In this document: one piece after another, positions 1 to 7,786 of the stretch
Layout of the letters: every line of letters begins with the position of its first letter
Position numbering within the stretch: position 1 is the first letter of the stretch
Assembly (NCBI GenBank): GCA_024399035.1
Contig: JAKSID010000025.1
Coordinates: 1-38,330 of the forward strand
DNA from: Fibrobacter sp.
GTDB taxonomy: Bacteria > Fibrobacterota > Fibrobacteria > Fibrobacterales > Fibrobacteraceae
Length of the DNA: 38,330 bases
Direction of reading: 5' to 3'
Translations under genes and position numbers: made by a program
The notes under the pieces: generated by a model
Database searches by the model: none
Told to the model about the DNA's origin: nothing
The model's input: the letters and a program-made list of their open reading frames with translations, nothing else

Positions 1-18
1 AAAATGTTCTTTTGCCAT
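1..18 (-). CDS. 5' end of a minus-strand gene, possibly elongation factor Tu
   Basis: Only six codons lie in the window. They read MAKEHF from an ATG at 18..16, preceded by a good ribosome binding site (AGAGGA, six bases upstream). MAKE(K/H)F is a common start of bacterial EF-Tu, which brings aminoacyl-tRNA to the ribosome, but six residues cannot prove it. The upstream region holds a sigma70-like promoter (128..156). The reading frame stays open for about 57 codons upstream of this ATG, so a longer start cannot be excluded. Confidence 0.35.
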
Positions 19-127
19 TTTTTCCTCTTCTTCAGCAGAAGGTTTATCGCTTCGAGTTATAGGAACGACGCGGGTTAGAACGCAATTCCAGTGATTTCGT
101 GAGAGCATAGGAAGCGGTACTCTACGA

Positions 128-156
128 ATTTTGCTGCACAAATTTAGCAAAGTCAA
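128..156 (-). promoter_or_regulatory. sigma70-like promoter for the minus-strand gene at the left edge
   Basis: On the minus strand TTGACT (156..151) and CAAAAT (133..128) are separated by 17 bases. This would give a leader of roughly 100 bases before the ATG at 18. The -35 box is good and the -10 box is moderate (4 of 6). Confidence 0.35.
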
Positions 157-534
157 GAAATATTTCAAGGATTTTTCTTTGTTTTTTGCGTAAAAAAGCG
201 AATTTTATCACATTTCAACAAGTCCGGCAACTCCCCGAAAGGGGATCATCCCTCCCCTGTTTCCATAATCTAAAAAACGGCGTTTTTAGCGAAATTTTGA
301 GGGTTGGCCATTTTTATTCTTCAGATGAGTCCAACTTATCAACATATCGTCAACACGAAAAGTACTTATGCGCAACCTGTTCAAAATCAACATTTTACGT
401 ATTTGTAAAAAATGTTTTACAAAATAAGAATTTACATTAATTTACAATTCTTCGGAACGAAAATTCCCCCTCGACTTGACGGGGAACACATAAAGAACGA
501 AAAAACAAAAACATAACTTCTTTTTTACAAAGTG
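157..534. other. non-coding leader region, no supported gene
   Basis: An 84-codon open frame (186-440) has no ribosome binding site, no recognisable protein features and AT-rich random-looking codons, so I do not call it. The stretch contains an imperfect inverted repeat, TTCCCC ... CGGGGAA, around 465-487, which could be a terminator-like or regulatory hairpin upstream of the first GH45 gene. Confidence 0.5.
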
Positions 535-558
535 TTGACCTATAAGAAATTATCTTTA
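535..558 (+). promoter_or_regulatory. putative promoter of the first GH45 gene
   Basis: TTGACC at 535 is followed 16 bases (start to start) later by TATCTTTA at 551. The second GH45 gene has TTG at 2194 and TATTTTAG at 2210 with the same spacing, and both continue into GGC.CGG. The shared arrangement suggests a common promoter type for the two cellulase genes. The TAnnTTT core matches the motif seen upstream of many other genes in this window. Confidence 0.4.
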
Positions 559-592
559 GGCACGGTGTTTTCAGGATACTCAGAGGACTTTT

Positions 593-2035
593 ATGAAATT
601 TCCGCTTTTTAAGACATTGGTAGCTGCAGGCACGTTAGCCTTAATCTGCAGCTGTAGCGAAGATACGGTCAGCAGGGTCAACCACGAAGTCAAGGGTAAC
701 TATGTTGTCGCCGACACATCCTACGTCTATACAGACAAGAACAACAACGTCTATCTGATTTCCAGCATCGGCATCGTCTCTGACACCAACGGTGTCCAAG
801 TAGGCCTGGCAAACATCGCCGAAGGCTATATCATCGACAACAGCACCAACGTCATTGCAAGCGGCATCAATTTTTCCAAGCTTGAAAAAGTGAGCCCCAC
901 GAAAGTTACGGGCGATGGCTGGCTCTTGAACATGGGAGCAAACTATATCGTTTACGAGACGGGCTATGTGTGCGATGCACAGGGCAACACGGTCGGCGTA
1001 TTCGTGCCTACCGCTGGCACCACCGGCAACATCGTGGGCCTCGACGGCGCCACCCTGCTGGTCGAAGGTCTGGACCTTTCCACTCTTAAGCGCGTATCTG
1101 CAAATGTAGGCGGCGAAACCCCGATGTCCTCTGGAACTATCATAACCTCCAGCGGCAGCAACCCGGGAATCTCCAGCGCTAACAATCCTGGAATCTCTAG
1201 CGCCAGCAACCCCGGCACTTCCAGTGCCGTGGTCAGATCCTCCAGCTCTTCTGCAAAGTCTTCCTCTAGCAGCGCTGCCCAGTCTAGCAGTTCTACAGGC
1301 GGCAACGGAAGCTGCCCCACTATCAAGTACGTGAATGGCGGCGCTAGCGGTTCTGGTTTTGCCAGCCGTTACTGGGACTGCTGTAAGCCCAGCTGCTCCT
1401 GGAACGAAAACGCAGGCGGCAATCTGGCCAAGCAGTGCGATAACCGCGGCAACCTCATTAACGATCCGGGTTCCCAGAGCATGTGTAACGGTGGTAACGC
1501 AGGCGCTTGCGTAAGCCAGATTCCTTTCACTATCAACGGCTGCACCACTTACGGTTTTGCATTCGCTGCCGTACCGGCTAGCAACGGCGGTAAGTGCGGT
1601 CACTGCTACGAATTGACATTCACTGGCGAAGGCCACTACAACTCCACCAACGCCAACACCAAGAAGCTGAAGACCGAAGGCAAGAAACTTATCGTCATGG
1701 CATCCAACGTGGGTACTGACGTTGCCCAGGGTCAGTTCGACGTGATGATCCCGGGCGGCGGCTTCGGCATCTTCGACGGCTGCTCCAACCGCATGGGCTG
1801 GGGCTCTCAGGGCGAACAGTACGGTGGTCTCCTCTCTCAATGTGAAAAGTCCTCCAACTACAACGCAGGCAAGTACAAGAGCTGCCTTACCGAAAAGTGC
1901 AACTCCTCTTTCGCCAACGACCCCGTGGCCAAGGAAGGCTGCCTCTTCTTGGCAAACTGGATGAACTCCGCAGGCAACCCGGAACACACCTACAAGGAAG
2001 TGGAATGCCCGGATGTGCTGAAGCAGAAGTACTAA
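593..2035 (+). CDS. GH45 family endoglucanase-like lipoprotein with duplicated N-terminal module
   Basis: This 480-residue secreted enzyme probably cuts beta-1,4-glucan with inversion, as GH45 enzymes do. Residues 1-21 form a lipoprotein signal (ICSC, lipid Cys21). Residues about 43-101 and 109-169 are two copies of a ~60-residue module, each with a (S/C)DxxGxxVG core. Residues 176-239 are a Ser-rich linker with a repeated NPGxSSA unit. The catalytic domain (about 250-478) carries the GH45 signature ASRYWDCCKPSCSW, with nucleophile-side Asp262, and QFDVMIPGGG with Asp383. Many Cys residues suggest disulfides. The start has AGAGGAC upstream. It is followed by a terminator and then a second GH45 gene, so the two are probably transcribed separately. 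Family assignment is firm; exact substrate (cellulose, xyloglucan or other) is not known. Confidence 0.9.
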   Translation: MKFPLFKTLVAAGTLALICSCSEDTVSRVNHEVKGNYVVADTSYVYTDKNNNVYLISSIGIVSDTNGVQVGLANIAEGYIIDNSTNVIASGINFSKLEKVSPTKVTGDGWLLNMGANYIVYETGYVCDAQGNTVGVFVPTAGTTGNIVGLDGATLLVEGLDLSTLKRVSANVGGETPMSSGTIITSSGSNPGISSANNPGISSASNPGTSSAVVRSSSSSAKSSSSSAAQSSSSTGGNGSCPTIKYVNGGASGSGFASRYWDCCKPSCSWNENAGGNLAKQCDNRGNLINDPGSQSMCNGGNAGACVSQIPFTINGCTTYGFAFAAVPASNGGKCGHCYELTFTGEGHYNSTNANTKKLKTEGKKLIVMASNVGTDVAQGQFDVMIPGGGFGIFDGCSNRMGWGSQGEQYGGLLSQCEKSSNYNAGKYKSCLTEKCNSSFANDPVAKEGCLFLANWMNSAGNPEHTYKEVECPDVLKQKY

Positions 2036-2094
2036 TCTGAAAGCCACGCAGCATTAAACAACTTTGCAAAAAGTCTGCCGATTTAGGCAAAAGA

Positions 2095-2120
2095 GCTCGC
2101 CATTCCGGCGGGCTTTTTTT
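2095..2120 (+). terminator. intrinsic terminator after the first GH45 gene
   Basis: GCTCGCC, loop ATTCC, GGCGGGC, followed by seven T residues. Confidence 0.8.
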
Positions 2121-2193
2121 GTGATTCCCGTACAGAGAGCCGAATGTGATAAATATCTCGTAAGTTAATAAGCAACAAAAATTTACATGCGTT

Positions 2194-2217
2194 TTGCACC
2201 GACAAAATTTATTTTAG
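2194..2217 (+). promoter_or_regulatory. putative promoter of the second GH45 gene
   Basis: TTG at 2194 and TATTTTAG at 2210 have the same 16-base offset as the elements in front of the first GH45 gene. The predicted leader is about 60 bases long. Confidence 0.4.
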
Positions 2218-2281
2218 GGCTCGGATGGAATTGGAAGGGCCTTTAAAAAGAAGGTCTCGTTAGATTTTTTTGAGGATTCTT

Positions 2282-3775
2282 ATGAAACACCCATTTTTTA
2301 AATCCATTCTGGTCCTTGGCGCAGCACTCGCTTTGATGAACTGCTCCGAAGAAAACACCGCAGCACCGTCCAACGACGAATACGTCACCCCCGAAGCCTG
2401 TTGGGTGCTCAATGCTGATCAGACCATGCTTATTTACGCCACTGGCGTCGTGACCGACGCAAAGGGAAATCCCATTGGCGTCTTGAATGAAACTCAGACC
2501 GCCATCGTTTCTCTTGACGGCACCCAATTCATTGTGAACAACGTAAATCTGAGTACACTCACGATTATTCAAGCGGGCGAAACCGTTCCGGAATCCAACG
2601 TGATCCTGCCGGCTTCCAGCGCCTCCGTAATTACGCCGACATCTTCTGCAGTTGTCACCCCGAGTTCCTCTGCAACTGTGCAGCCTCCCAAGTCTAGCGC
2701 TGGCACTACCGTAAAGTCTTCCAACTCTCAACAGACTCAGCCCAAGTCCTCTGCAAATGTGCAGAGCACGATGTCTAGCGCCCAGCAGCAGCCTAAGTCT
2801 TCTAGCAGCCAGCAGCAGGGTGGCACTTGCTTCGACAAAGCTTCCGGCAAGAACGTCAAGCCTTATGACAACCTTAACTACAACGGTATGTCCTACGCCT
2901 ACAAGGAAGACTGTTCCTTGAGCTGCTACTACGACCCCGCAAACAATAATTGCGCATCCCTTGGCTCCGGCTCCAATAATAATCAGCAGACTCAGCCCAA
3001 GTCCTCTGCAAATGTGCAGAGCACGATGTCTAGCGCCCAGCAGCAGCCTAAGTCTTCTAGCAGCCAGCAGCAACAACAGCAGCAGGGCGGAAGCTTGCTC
3101 CCCAAGATTATCAACAACAACAAGCAGTCTGGCTACGCAACTCGTTACTGGGATAGCTGTAAGCCCCACTGCGCTTGGGAGGGCAAGGGAGGTCCTGTCG
3201 CAAGGACTTGTAACGCAGACGGAATATCCAAGGCTAGTTCTGACGCATCCTCCGTTTGTGACAACAACGGTAACGCGGGTACCTGCTTTGACCAGACACC
3301 GCAAATTGTGAACGATACTATCGCATACGCATTCGCAGCAACACCTGGTGGCGGTAACGACTGCGGCAAGTGCTACATGCTGACCTTCAAGGGCACCGGC
3401 GCTTCTGCTACTAACACCCCCACCGATGATCACCACAGAAAGATCAAGGGCAAGCACCTGATTGTCATGTCCAGCAACATCGGTTACGACGTAAGCCACA
3501 ACCAGTTTGATCTGATGATTCCTGGTGGCGGTCCTGGCGCATTCAACGGTTGCGGCAAGATGGGCATTTCTTGCGCAGGTGCACAGTACGGCGGATTCTT
3601 GACCACCTGTAACTACAACAAGGATTGCCTCATCAAGATGTGCAACTCCGAGTACAAGAACGAAAGCCTGAGAAACGGTTGTTTGTTCCTTGCAAACTGG
3701 ATGGACGCAGCCAACAATCCTGAAGTTGAATTCGTTCAGGTGGAATGCCCCGCAGCACTTGCAGCTAAGTACTAA
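2282..3775 (+). CDS. GH45 family endoglucanase-like lipoprotein with Cys-rich insert between repeated linkers
   Basis: This is a 497-residue paralogue of the upstream enzyme. The start at 2282 is chosen because AGGA (2273-2276) sits six bases before it; a TTG at 2270 is less likely. Residues 1-21 are a lipoprotein-type signal, though with Asn before Cys21, which is unusual. Residues 39-97 are one copy of the N-terminal module that occurs twice in the neighbour. Two nearly identical Ser/Gln linkers (about 150-178 and 235-268) flank a ~50-residue Cys-containing segment (180-230) of unknown function. The GH45 domain (281-497) has TRYWDSCKPHCAW with Asp291 and QFDLMIPGGG with Asp410. It lacks any carbohydrate-binding module I recognise. 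A terminator follows at 3801. Confidence 0.9.
   Translation: MKHPFFKSILVLGAALALMNCSEENTAAPSNDEYVTPEACWVLNADQTMLIYATGVVTDAKGNPIGVLNETQTAIVSLDGTQFIVNNVNLSTLTIIQAGETVPESNVILPASSASVITPTSSAVVTPSSSATVQPPKSSAGTTVKSSNSQQTQPKSSANVQSTMSSAQQQPKSSSSQQQGGTCFDKASGKNVKPYDNLNYNGMSYAYKEDCSLSCYYDPANNNCASLGSGSNNNQQTQPKSSANVQSTMSSAQQQPKSSSSQQQQQQQGGSLLPKIINNNKQSGYATRYWDSCKPHCAWEGKGGPVARTCNADGISKASSDASSVCDNNGNAGTCFDQTPQIVNDTIAYAFAATPGGGNDCGKCYMLTFKGTGASATNTPTDDHHRKIKGKHLIVMSSNIGYDVSHNQFDLMIPGGGPGAFNGCGKMGISCAGAQYGGFLTTCNYNKDCLIKMCNSEYKNESLRNGCLFLANWMDAANNPEVEFVQVECPAALAAKY
2732..2817 (+). repeat. 86-bp exact direct repeat, copy 1 (linker of the second GH45 gene)
   Basis: Bases 2732-2817 are identical to 2987-3072. 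The offset is 255 bases (85 codons), so recombination between the copies would keep the reading frame and remove the Cys-containing insert. The repeat encodes Ser/Gln/Pro-rich linker. Confidence 0.95.
2987..3072 (+). repeat. 86-bp exact direct repeat, copy 2
   Basis: Second copy of the repeat at 2732-2817, in the same frame of the same gene. It is followed by a run of CAG/CAA codons (poly-Gln). Confidence 0.95.
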
Positions 3776-3800
3776 CCTGAGGTTCTCCTGAATTTCAAAA

Positions 3801-3827
3801 AGCTCCCGACTTAGTCGGGGGCTTTTT
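3801..3827 (+). terminator. intrinsic terminator after the second GH45 gene
   Basis: AGCTCCCGAC, loop TTA, GTCGGGGGCT, followed by a T run. Confidence 0.8.
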
Positions 3828-3836
3828 TCAAAGGAA

Positions 3837-3860
3837 AGCGCCCGGGAAATCCCAGGCGCT
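3837..3860 (-). terminator. intrinsic terminator for the minus-strand hydrolase
   Basis: On the minus strand AGCGCCTGGG, loop ATTT, CCCGGGCGCT, followed by TTCCTTT. It lies just after the stop codon of the gene ending at 3884. Confidence 0.65.
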
Positions 3861-3883
3861 ATTTTTAACTTCGTGAATTTTAT

Positions 3884-4975
3884 CTAGTGGCGTCCGGGGA
3901 CGTTCTTGTCCAGGAACTGGAAGATTACCTTGTAGGCGTTGTCCCGGACTGGCTTCCTGGAAAGAAGTAGGTCGTGGAGGCCGTCCTGGATTTCTACGTC
4001 GGTGACGTCGGGGCCCAGGGTGGCGCCGTACTCCTTGATATGCTCCACGTTCAGCACGCCGTCGCAACGTGTGTATTCCTCGGCCCATTCGTCTTCGTCG
4101 ATGCTGCAGTTACTATGCATCAATAGGATGGGGGTCTGGATACCGGGATTGTCCTGGATGAACTGGTGGGCCTTGTGGATGGCACGTACCCAGCCCAGGT
4201 TTACGGGGATGCTCCCTAGCGACTTGAGGTCCAGGCTGTAGGTCCACTCGCCACGGTAATCCTTGTGAAGGCTTTCGCCGTAGTTCGTGTTGTTGCCATG
4301 GGGGATTTCTGCGTCAGGGAAATATTTACCTGCCAAGGACAGCATAGGGAGCGCAAGCTTTCGGGCCAGGAATCCGTAGTTCATTTCCAGGAAGGGGCTG
4401 TTCAGGACAATGGCGGATAGGCCCCGTCCTTTTTCGCGGTGGGCAGCATACATGAGTGCAATGAGACCACCGGTGCTGTGCCCCATGAGAACAACTTCGG
4501 CACCATTGGTCCCCTGATCGGTAATGATGCTGATGGCGGAATCCAGCTCGGCGTAGTACTCGGCGATGTCCAGGAGCTCGCCCACGCGTTCACCCTGGCG
4601 ATAGGCGCGGCCGTACTTATGCAAGTCAATGGCGTAAAGGGCATAGCCGGCGGAATCCAGCTTCGCCCCCATTTCGGTCTGTATGAAGTAGTCGTTGAAA
4701 CCGTGGATGTAGAGAATCGTGGCCTTAGGCGCAGGCTTTGGGTAAACGCCACCCTTGATCGAATCCGGAACAACGATGTCGGCTTTCCAGGGATATTCGA
4801 TTAGCGCTGCATGATAGCCGGGAAACTTCGCGGTAGGCTCGGTATCGATATATCGAACCATGTAGGGCTCACCGAAAATCGGGTCTGTCTGGATAGCGGA
4901 TTCGTCGGCCACAGCGCTTGCTGCAGACAGGAGCATCAACCCTAAAAAATAAATCCATCGATACGTTCTCTTCAC
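3884..4975 (-). CDS. exported alpha/beta hydrolase (lysophospholipase/S33-like)
   Basis: This 363-residue protein is a serine hydrolase of the alpha/beta fold, exported by a signal peptide (residues 1-23, ending AVA). The oxyanion region reads ILYIHGFNDYF (about 87-97) and the nucleophile motif GHSTGG puts the catalytic Ser at 167. A plausible acid lies in the MHSNCSIDEDE stretch and a catalytic His in the IQDGLHDLL region near the C terminus. I prefer the GTG start at 4975: it gives a textbook signal peptide and has the TATATTGC promoter-like motif six bases upstream. An ATG at 4993 is the alternative. It could be an esterase or lipase acting in the periplasm; its placement between GH45 and ahcY genes gives no further clue. 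Confidence 0.75.
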   Translation of the reverse strand: MKRTYRWIYFLGLMLLSAASAVADESAIQTDPIFGEPYMVRYIDTEPTAKFPGYHAALIEYPWKADIVVPDSIKGGVYPKPAPKATILYIHGFNDYFIQTEMGAKLDSAGYALYAIDLHKYGRAYRQGERVGELLDIAEYYAELDSAISIITDQGTNGAEVVLMGHSTGGLIALMYAAHREKGRGLSAIVLNSPFLEMNYGFLARKLALPMLSLAGKYFPDAEIPHGNNTNYGESLHKDYRGEWTYSLDLKSLGSIPVNLGWVRAIHKAHQFIQDNPGIQTPILLMHSNCSIDEDEWAEEYTRCDGVLNVEHIKEYGATLGPDVTDVEIQDGLHDLLLSRKPVRDNAYKVIFQFLDKNVPGRH

Positions 4976-4981
4976 GGGATT

Positions 4982-4989
4982 GCAATATA
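4982..4989 (-). promoter_or_regulatory. TAnnTTTn-type promoter motif abutting a GTG start
   Basis: TATATTGC on the minus strand ends six bases before the GTG at 4975. No Shine-Dalgarno sequence is present. It is one of eight similar cases in the window. Confidence 0.35.
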
Positions 4990-5057
4990 ACATTTTTCAT
5001 GTAATGCAAACAAGGGAAATTGAAGGGCGTTCCGCTTGAAACGACTATGCGTTTAAC

Positions 5058-5065
5058 TATATTTA
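5058..5065 (+). promoter_or_regulatory. TAnnTTTn-type promoter motif upstream of ahcY
   Basis: TATATTTA at 5058-5065 is the best match to the window-wide promoter motif ahead of ahcY. It would give a leader of about 115 bases that contains a dispersed palindromic element. Confidence 0.35.
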
Positions 5066-5083
5066 TGCATAGATCAAACATCA

Positions 5084-5118
5084 CTGGATTCTTCGCCCTT
5101 ACGGGGCTCAGAATGACG
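5084..5118 (+). repeat. dispersed palindromic element (GGATTCTTCGCCC type)
   Basis: The sequence has the form CTGGATTCTTCGCCC ... GGGGCTCAGAATGACG. A related copy lies at 16148-16188. Such GATCCTTC...CAGGATGAC elements look like repetitive extragenic palindromes. It lies in the leader of ahcY. Confidence 0.5.
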
Positions 5119-5187
5119 CACAAATTTCACTCGGAGTGCTGCGAGGCTTTCGCACGGAATGACGGGGAATCAATGAAGGAACAAACA

Positions 5188-6648
5188 ATGGAATACAAAG
5201 TTAAAGACATCAACCTTGCCGCCTGGGGCCGCAAGGAACTGGACCTGGCCGAAACTGAAATGCCGGGCCTTATGGCTCTCCGCAAGGAATACGAAGGCAA
5301 GAAGCCCCTGGCTGGCGCACGTATCATGGGTTCTTTGCACATGACTGTGCAGACTGCAATCCTTATCGAAACCCTGGTTGACCTGGGCGCCGATGTTCGC
5401 TGGGTTAGCTGCAACATCTTCAGTACCCAGGATCACGCTGCCGCTGCAGTCGTAGTCGGCAAGAAGGGTACCGTTGAAAATCCGCAGGGCGTTCCTGTTT
5501 TCGCATGGAAGGGCGAATCCCTGGAAGAATATTGGGAAAACACCGCCAAGGCTCTGGTCTGGCCCGATGGCAAGACCGCTGACCTGATCGTGGACGACGG
5601 TGGCGACGCTACCATGCTGGTGACCTGCGGTGCTGAATTCGAAGAAGCCGGCAAGGTTCCTGAATTCAACCCGGAAACCGACTCCGAAGAATGGGGCGTG
5701 TTCCTGGAAACCTGTCGCAAGATTTATGCCCGCGATCCGCAGCAGTGGACCCGCGCTCGCGCAGCCCTCAAGGGCGTTTCCGAAGAAACTACTACCGGCG
5801 TTCATCGCCTGTACCAGATGGCCAAGGAAGGCCGCCTGAAGTTCCCGGCAATCAACGTGAACGATTCCGTGACCAAGTCCAAGTTCGACAACCTCTACGG
5901 TTGCCGCCACTCCCTCATCGACGGCATCAACCGCGCTTCCGACGTGATGATGGCCGGCAAGATCGCTGTGGTCTGCGGCTACGGTGACGTGGGTAAGGGC
6001 TGTGCCCAGTCTCTCCGCGGCCAGGGCGCTCGCGTGATCGTTACTGAAATCGACCCGATCTGCGCTCTGCAGGCTGTAATGGAAGGCTACGAAGTGAAGA
6101 CTCTGGACGAAGTTGTTTCCATGGCTGATATCTTCGTGACCACCACCGGTAACATCGGCATTATCTCTGCCGCTCAGATGAGCAAGATGAAGCATCGCGC
6201 CATCGTGGGTAACATCGGCCACTTCGACAACGAAATCGACATGGCAGGCCTGAAGAAGATTCCGGGCATTGTCCGCAACGAAATCAAGCCCCAGTACGAC
6301 GAATGGATCTTCCCCGATGGTCACAGCATCCTGGTGCTGGCTGAAGGCCGTCTGTTGAACCTGGGCTGCGCTACTGGCCACCCCAGCTTCGTGATGTCTG
6401 CAAGCTTCACCAACCAGACTATCGCTCAGATCGACCTGTGGTTCAACGCTACCGGCAAGCAGACCGTTGCAGGCCTCAAGTACGAAACCGGCGTTGTCTA
6501 TACCCTGCCGAAGATCCTGGACGAAAAGGTTGCTCGCCTCCACTTGGAAAAGTTGGGCGTTCACCTGACCACTTTGACCCAGGCTCAGGCTGACTACATC
6601 GGCGTGAAGGTTGAAGGCCCGTACAAGGTGGACTTCTACCGTTACTAA
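5188..6648 (+). CDS. ahcY: adenosylhomocysteinase (S-adenosylhomocysteine hydrolase)
   Basis: This enzyme splits S-adenosylhomocysteine into adenosine and homocysteine in the cytosol, with NAD as a bound cofactor, and so relieves product inhibition of methyltransferases. Length is 486 residues, normal for the bacterial form. Visible family features are [10 protein letters not shown] (His51), DDGGDATM (138-143 region), SEETTTGVH (Glu199/200), [11 protein letters not shown] (Lys230, Asp234), the NAD-binding GYGDVGKG (264-271) and the C-terminal KVDFYRY. The ~40-residue insert before SEETTTG is typical of many bacterial enzymes. The start at 5188 is chosen from AAGGA at 5176-5180; an in-frame ATG at 5173 is possible, and longer versions would run through the palindromic element. 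A strong terminator follows. No S-adenosylhomocysteine riboswitch was recognised. Confidence 0.97.
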   Translation: MEYKVKDINLAAWGRKELDLAETEMPGLMALRKEYEGKKPLAGARIMGSLHMTVQTAILIETLVDLGADVRWVSCNIFSTQDHAAAAVVVGKKGTVENPQGVPVFAWKGESLEEYWENTAKALVWPDGKTADLIVDDGGDATMLVTCGAEFEEAGKVPEFNPETDSEEWGVFLETCRKIYARDPQQWTRARAALKGVSEETTTGVHRLYQMAKEGRLKFPAINVNDSVTKSKFDNLYGCRHSLIDGINRASDVMMAGKIAVVCGYGDVGKGCAQSLRGQGARVIVTEIDPICALQAVMEGYEVKTLDEVVSMADIFVTTTGNIGIISAAQMSKMKHRAIVGNIGHFDNEIDMAGLKKIPGIVRNEIKPQYDEWIFPDGHSILVLAEGRLLNLGCATGHPSFVMSASFTNQTIAQIDLWFNATGKQTVAGLKYETGVVYTLPKILDEKVARLHLEKLGVHLTTLTQAQADYIGVKVEGPYKVDFYRY

Positions 6649-6654
6649 TTGAAC

Positions 6655-6682
6655 GGAGATCCCGGCTCAAGGCCGGGATGAC
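6655..6682 (+). repeat. dispersed palindromic element (GGAGATCCCGGCTCA type)
   Basis: GGAGATCCCGGCTCA then AGG then CCGGGATGAC forms a perfect short hairpin. Almost the same sequence, inverted, is found inside pepT at 36610-36638, and a variant at 23187-23208. Confidence 0.65.
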
Positions 6683-6718
6683 AAACGCGGGCTAGTTCCG
6701 CGACACTACAAAAGAAAA

Positions 6719-6746
6719 ACGGCTGCGTTGGACGCAGTCGTTTTTT
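6719..6746 (+). terminator. intrinsic terminator of ahcY
   Basis: ACGGCTGCGT, loop TGG, ACGCAGTCGT, then six T residues. Confidence 0.85.
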
Positions 6747-6769
6747 GATTTTCACAAATCTCGGCTCGC

Positions 6770-6810
6770 TAGTAATGGCGCTTATTAGTAATGGCGCTGC
6801 TGCGCAGCGC
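6770..6810. repeat. short tandem repeat plus hairpin
   Basis: TAGTAATGGCGCT occurs twice (6770-6782 and 6786-6798). The second copy runs into a perfect stem-loop, GCGCTGC / TGC / GCAGCGC at 6794-6810. Confidence 0.6.
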
Positions 6811-6820
6811 TTATTCGCTG

Positions 6821-6880
6821 CGGTTCGGCCATAGGAAAATGCAAGCATTTTCCTGCGGCACTCACCTTGCTAATAATTAA
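6821..6880 (-). repeat. structured dispersed element, copy A
   Basis: Read on the minus strand it runs: TTAATTATTA, AAGGTGAG, GC-rich spacer, a perfect hairpin GGAAAATGCTTGCATTTTCC (6853..6834), then CCGAACCG. Copy B at 16254-16308 has the same order and the same TGCTTGCA core but different, still-paired stem bases. Both copies overlap the last codons or begin at the stop codon of a minus-strand gene. Confidence 0.55.
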
Positions 6881-7667
6881 TTGCGAGGAAGAAGTTGAAG
6901 GCGCCGTAGATGTGGTCCGGGGCAAAGACGTTCAACAGAACGTTGTAGCTGATGCCAAGATCAAGCTGTGTAGTGGTAGTACGGAACACCACGATACCGG
7001 CTTCGAAGTTAACGCCAAAGCCAAAGGCTGCCTTATCGATAAAGCTCTTAGACTCGGACAAGTGACCATCGTACTGAAGACCGAGACCAAGGCCTGCGCC
7101 AACGTACGGAGAGTAAATGTCGTTCAAGAAGAAGTAACGGCCACCGAGGACTGCAATGCCCTGAGATTCGAAAGCTTCGTCATAACCAAAGTTGGCGTTC
7201 ACTTCGAAGGTGATGGAGCCATGGGAAGTCATTTCCCAAATACGTGCATGGTGCAACAGGAGAGCCAAGTCCCAATCACGGTCGTGGTTTTCGCTACGCC
7301 AGTTATGCCAGGTGGACATACCGATACCCCAGCTTCTGAAGGTGTACTTGCAACGCTTCAGTTCGGGAATGGAGTCGTCGTCAAGTTCGGATCTGGGAGC
7401 GGGTGCTTCGACCGTTTCGCCATTCAGGGAGCCTTCGCCACCGAACATGTTTACATAATCGTTTTCACCGATGATTTCGGCAGAGCTAGAAGACTCGGCA
7501 GCAACTTCATCAAAAGAGCTAGAGCTTTCGGCAACGGCAGTTTCGGATTCTGCGGCCGGTTCAGAAATTTCGGAAACTTCTGCGGTAGAACTTTCTGCGA
7601 GGTAGTCTTCCTGTGCAAAAGCTGCACCGGCAAGAGCGATTGTGAGAATTGCAAAAATCTTTTTCAT
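6870..7667 (-). CDS. outer-membrane beta-barrel-like protein
   Basis: This 265-residue exported protein starts with a signal peptide (MKKIFAILTIALAGAAFAQ). Residues 20-85 are acidic and rich in Ser, Ala and Glu, with several ESSS runs, and look unstructured. The rest alternates short hydrophobic and polar strands with aromatic residues and ends in an aromatic residue (AINY), as outer-membrane barrels do. I see no lipobox and no enzyme motif. The start at 7667 is chosen for the signal peptide; there is no Shine-Dalgarno sequence, and TATATTTA lies four bases before the ATG. The gene is divergent from murJ. Function is unknown. Confidence 0.7.
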   Translation of the reverse strand: MKKIFAILTIALAGAAFAQEDYLAESSTAEVSEISEPAAESETAVAESSSSFDEVAAESSSSAEIIGENDYVNMFGGEGSLNGETVEAPAPRSELDDDSIPELKRCKYTFRSWGIGMSTWHNWRSENHDRDWDLALLLHHARIWEMTSHGSITFEVNANFGYDEAFESQGIAVLGGRYFFLNDIYSPYVGAGLGLGLQYDGHLSESKSFIDKAAFGFGVNFEAGIVVFRTTTTQLDLGISYNVLLNVFAPDHIYGAFNFFLAINY

Positions 7668-7671
7668 GCCA

Positions 7672-7679
7672 TAAATATA
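7672..7679 (-). promoter_or_regulatory. TAnnTTTn-type promoter motif abutting the start codon
   Basis: TATATTTA on the minus strand ends four bases before the ATG at 7667. Confidence 0.4.
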
Positions 7680-7724
7680 TAAACAAGTTGAGCGAGGCAC
7701 CCGACCCTTTGGGCAACAACTTTC

Positions 7725-7732
7725 TAATTTTA
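7725..7732 (+). promoter_or_regulatory. TAnnTTTn-type promoter motif upstream of murJ
   Basis: CTAATTTTAC contains TAATTTTA at 7725-7732. The leader to the murJ ATG would be about 54 bases long. Confidence 0.35.
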
Positions 7733-7786
7733 CATACGATAAACATAAACTTGGAACATTTTTCCACAAAAAACGCATTTATTGCC

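Noticed and set aside
186..440. 84-codon plus-strand open frame at the left end
   Set aside because: No ribosome binding site, no domain, AT-rich random composition, and it crosses leader DNA with hairpins.
641..2047. Long antisense open frame opposite the first GH45 gene (468 codons)
   Set aside because: It mirrors a real gene with strong codon bias; it has no ribosome binding site, signal peptide or recognisable domain. The same holds for long antisense frames opposite the other GH45 genes, ahcY, murJ and the TPR/binding-fold gene.
2701..3080. Repeats in the second GH45 gene as a CRISPR-like array
   Set aside because: Only two copies, in frame with a protein, encoding a Ser/Gln linker; no array geometry.
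5020..5187. N-terminal extension of ahcY
   Set aside because: The extra residues come from translating a palindromic repeat; the ribosome binding site and family alignment point to 5188.
4994..5187. S-adenosylhomocysteine or SAM riboswitch upstream of ahcY
   Set aside because: The leader is mostly dispersed repeat and shows none of the conserved core sequences of those riboswitches that I know.
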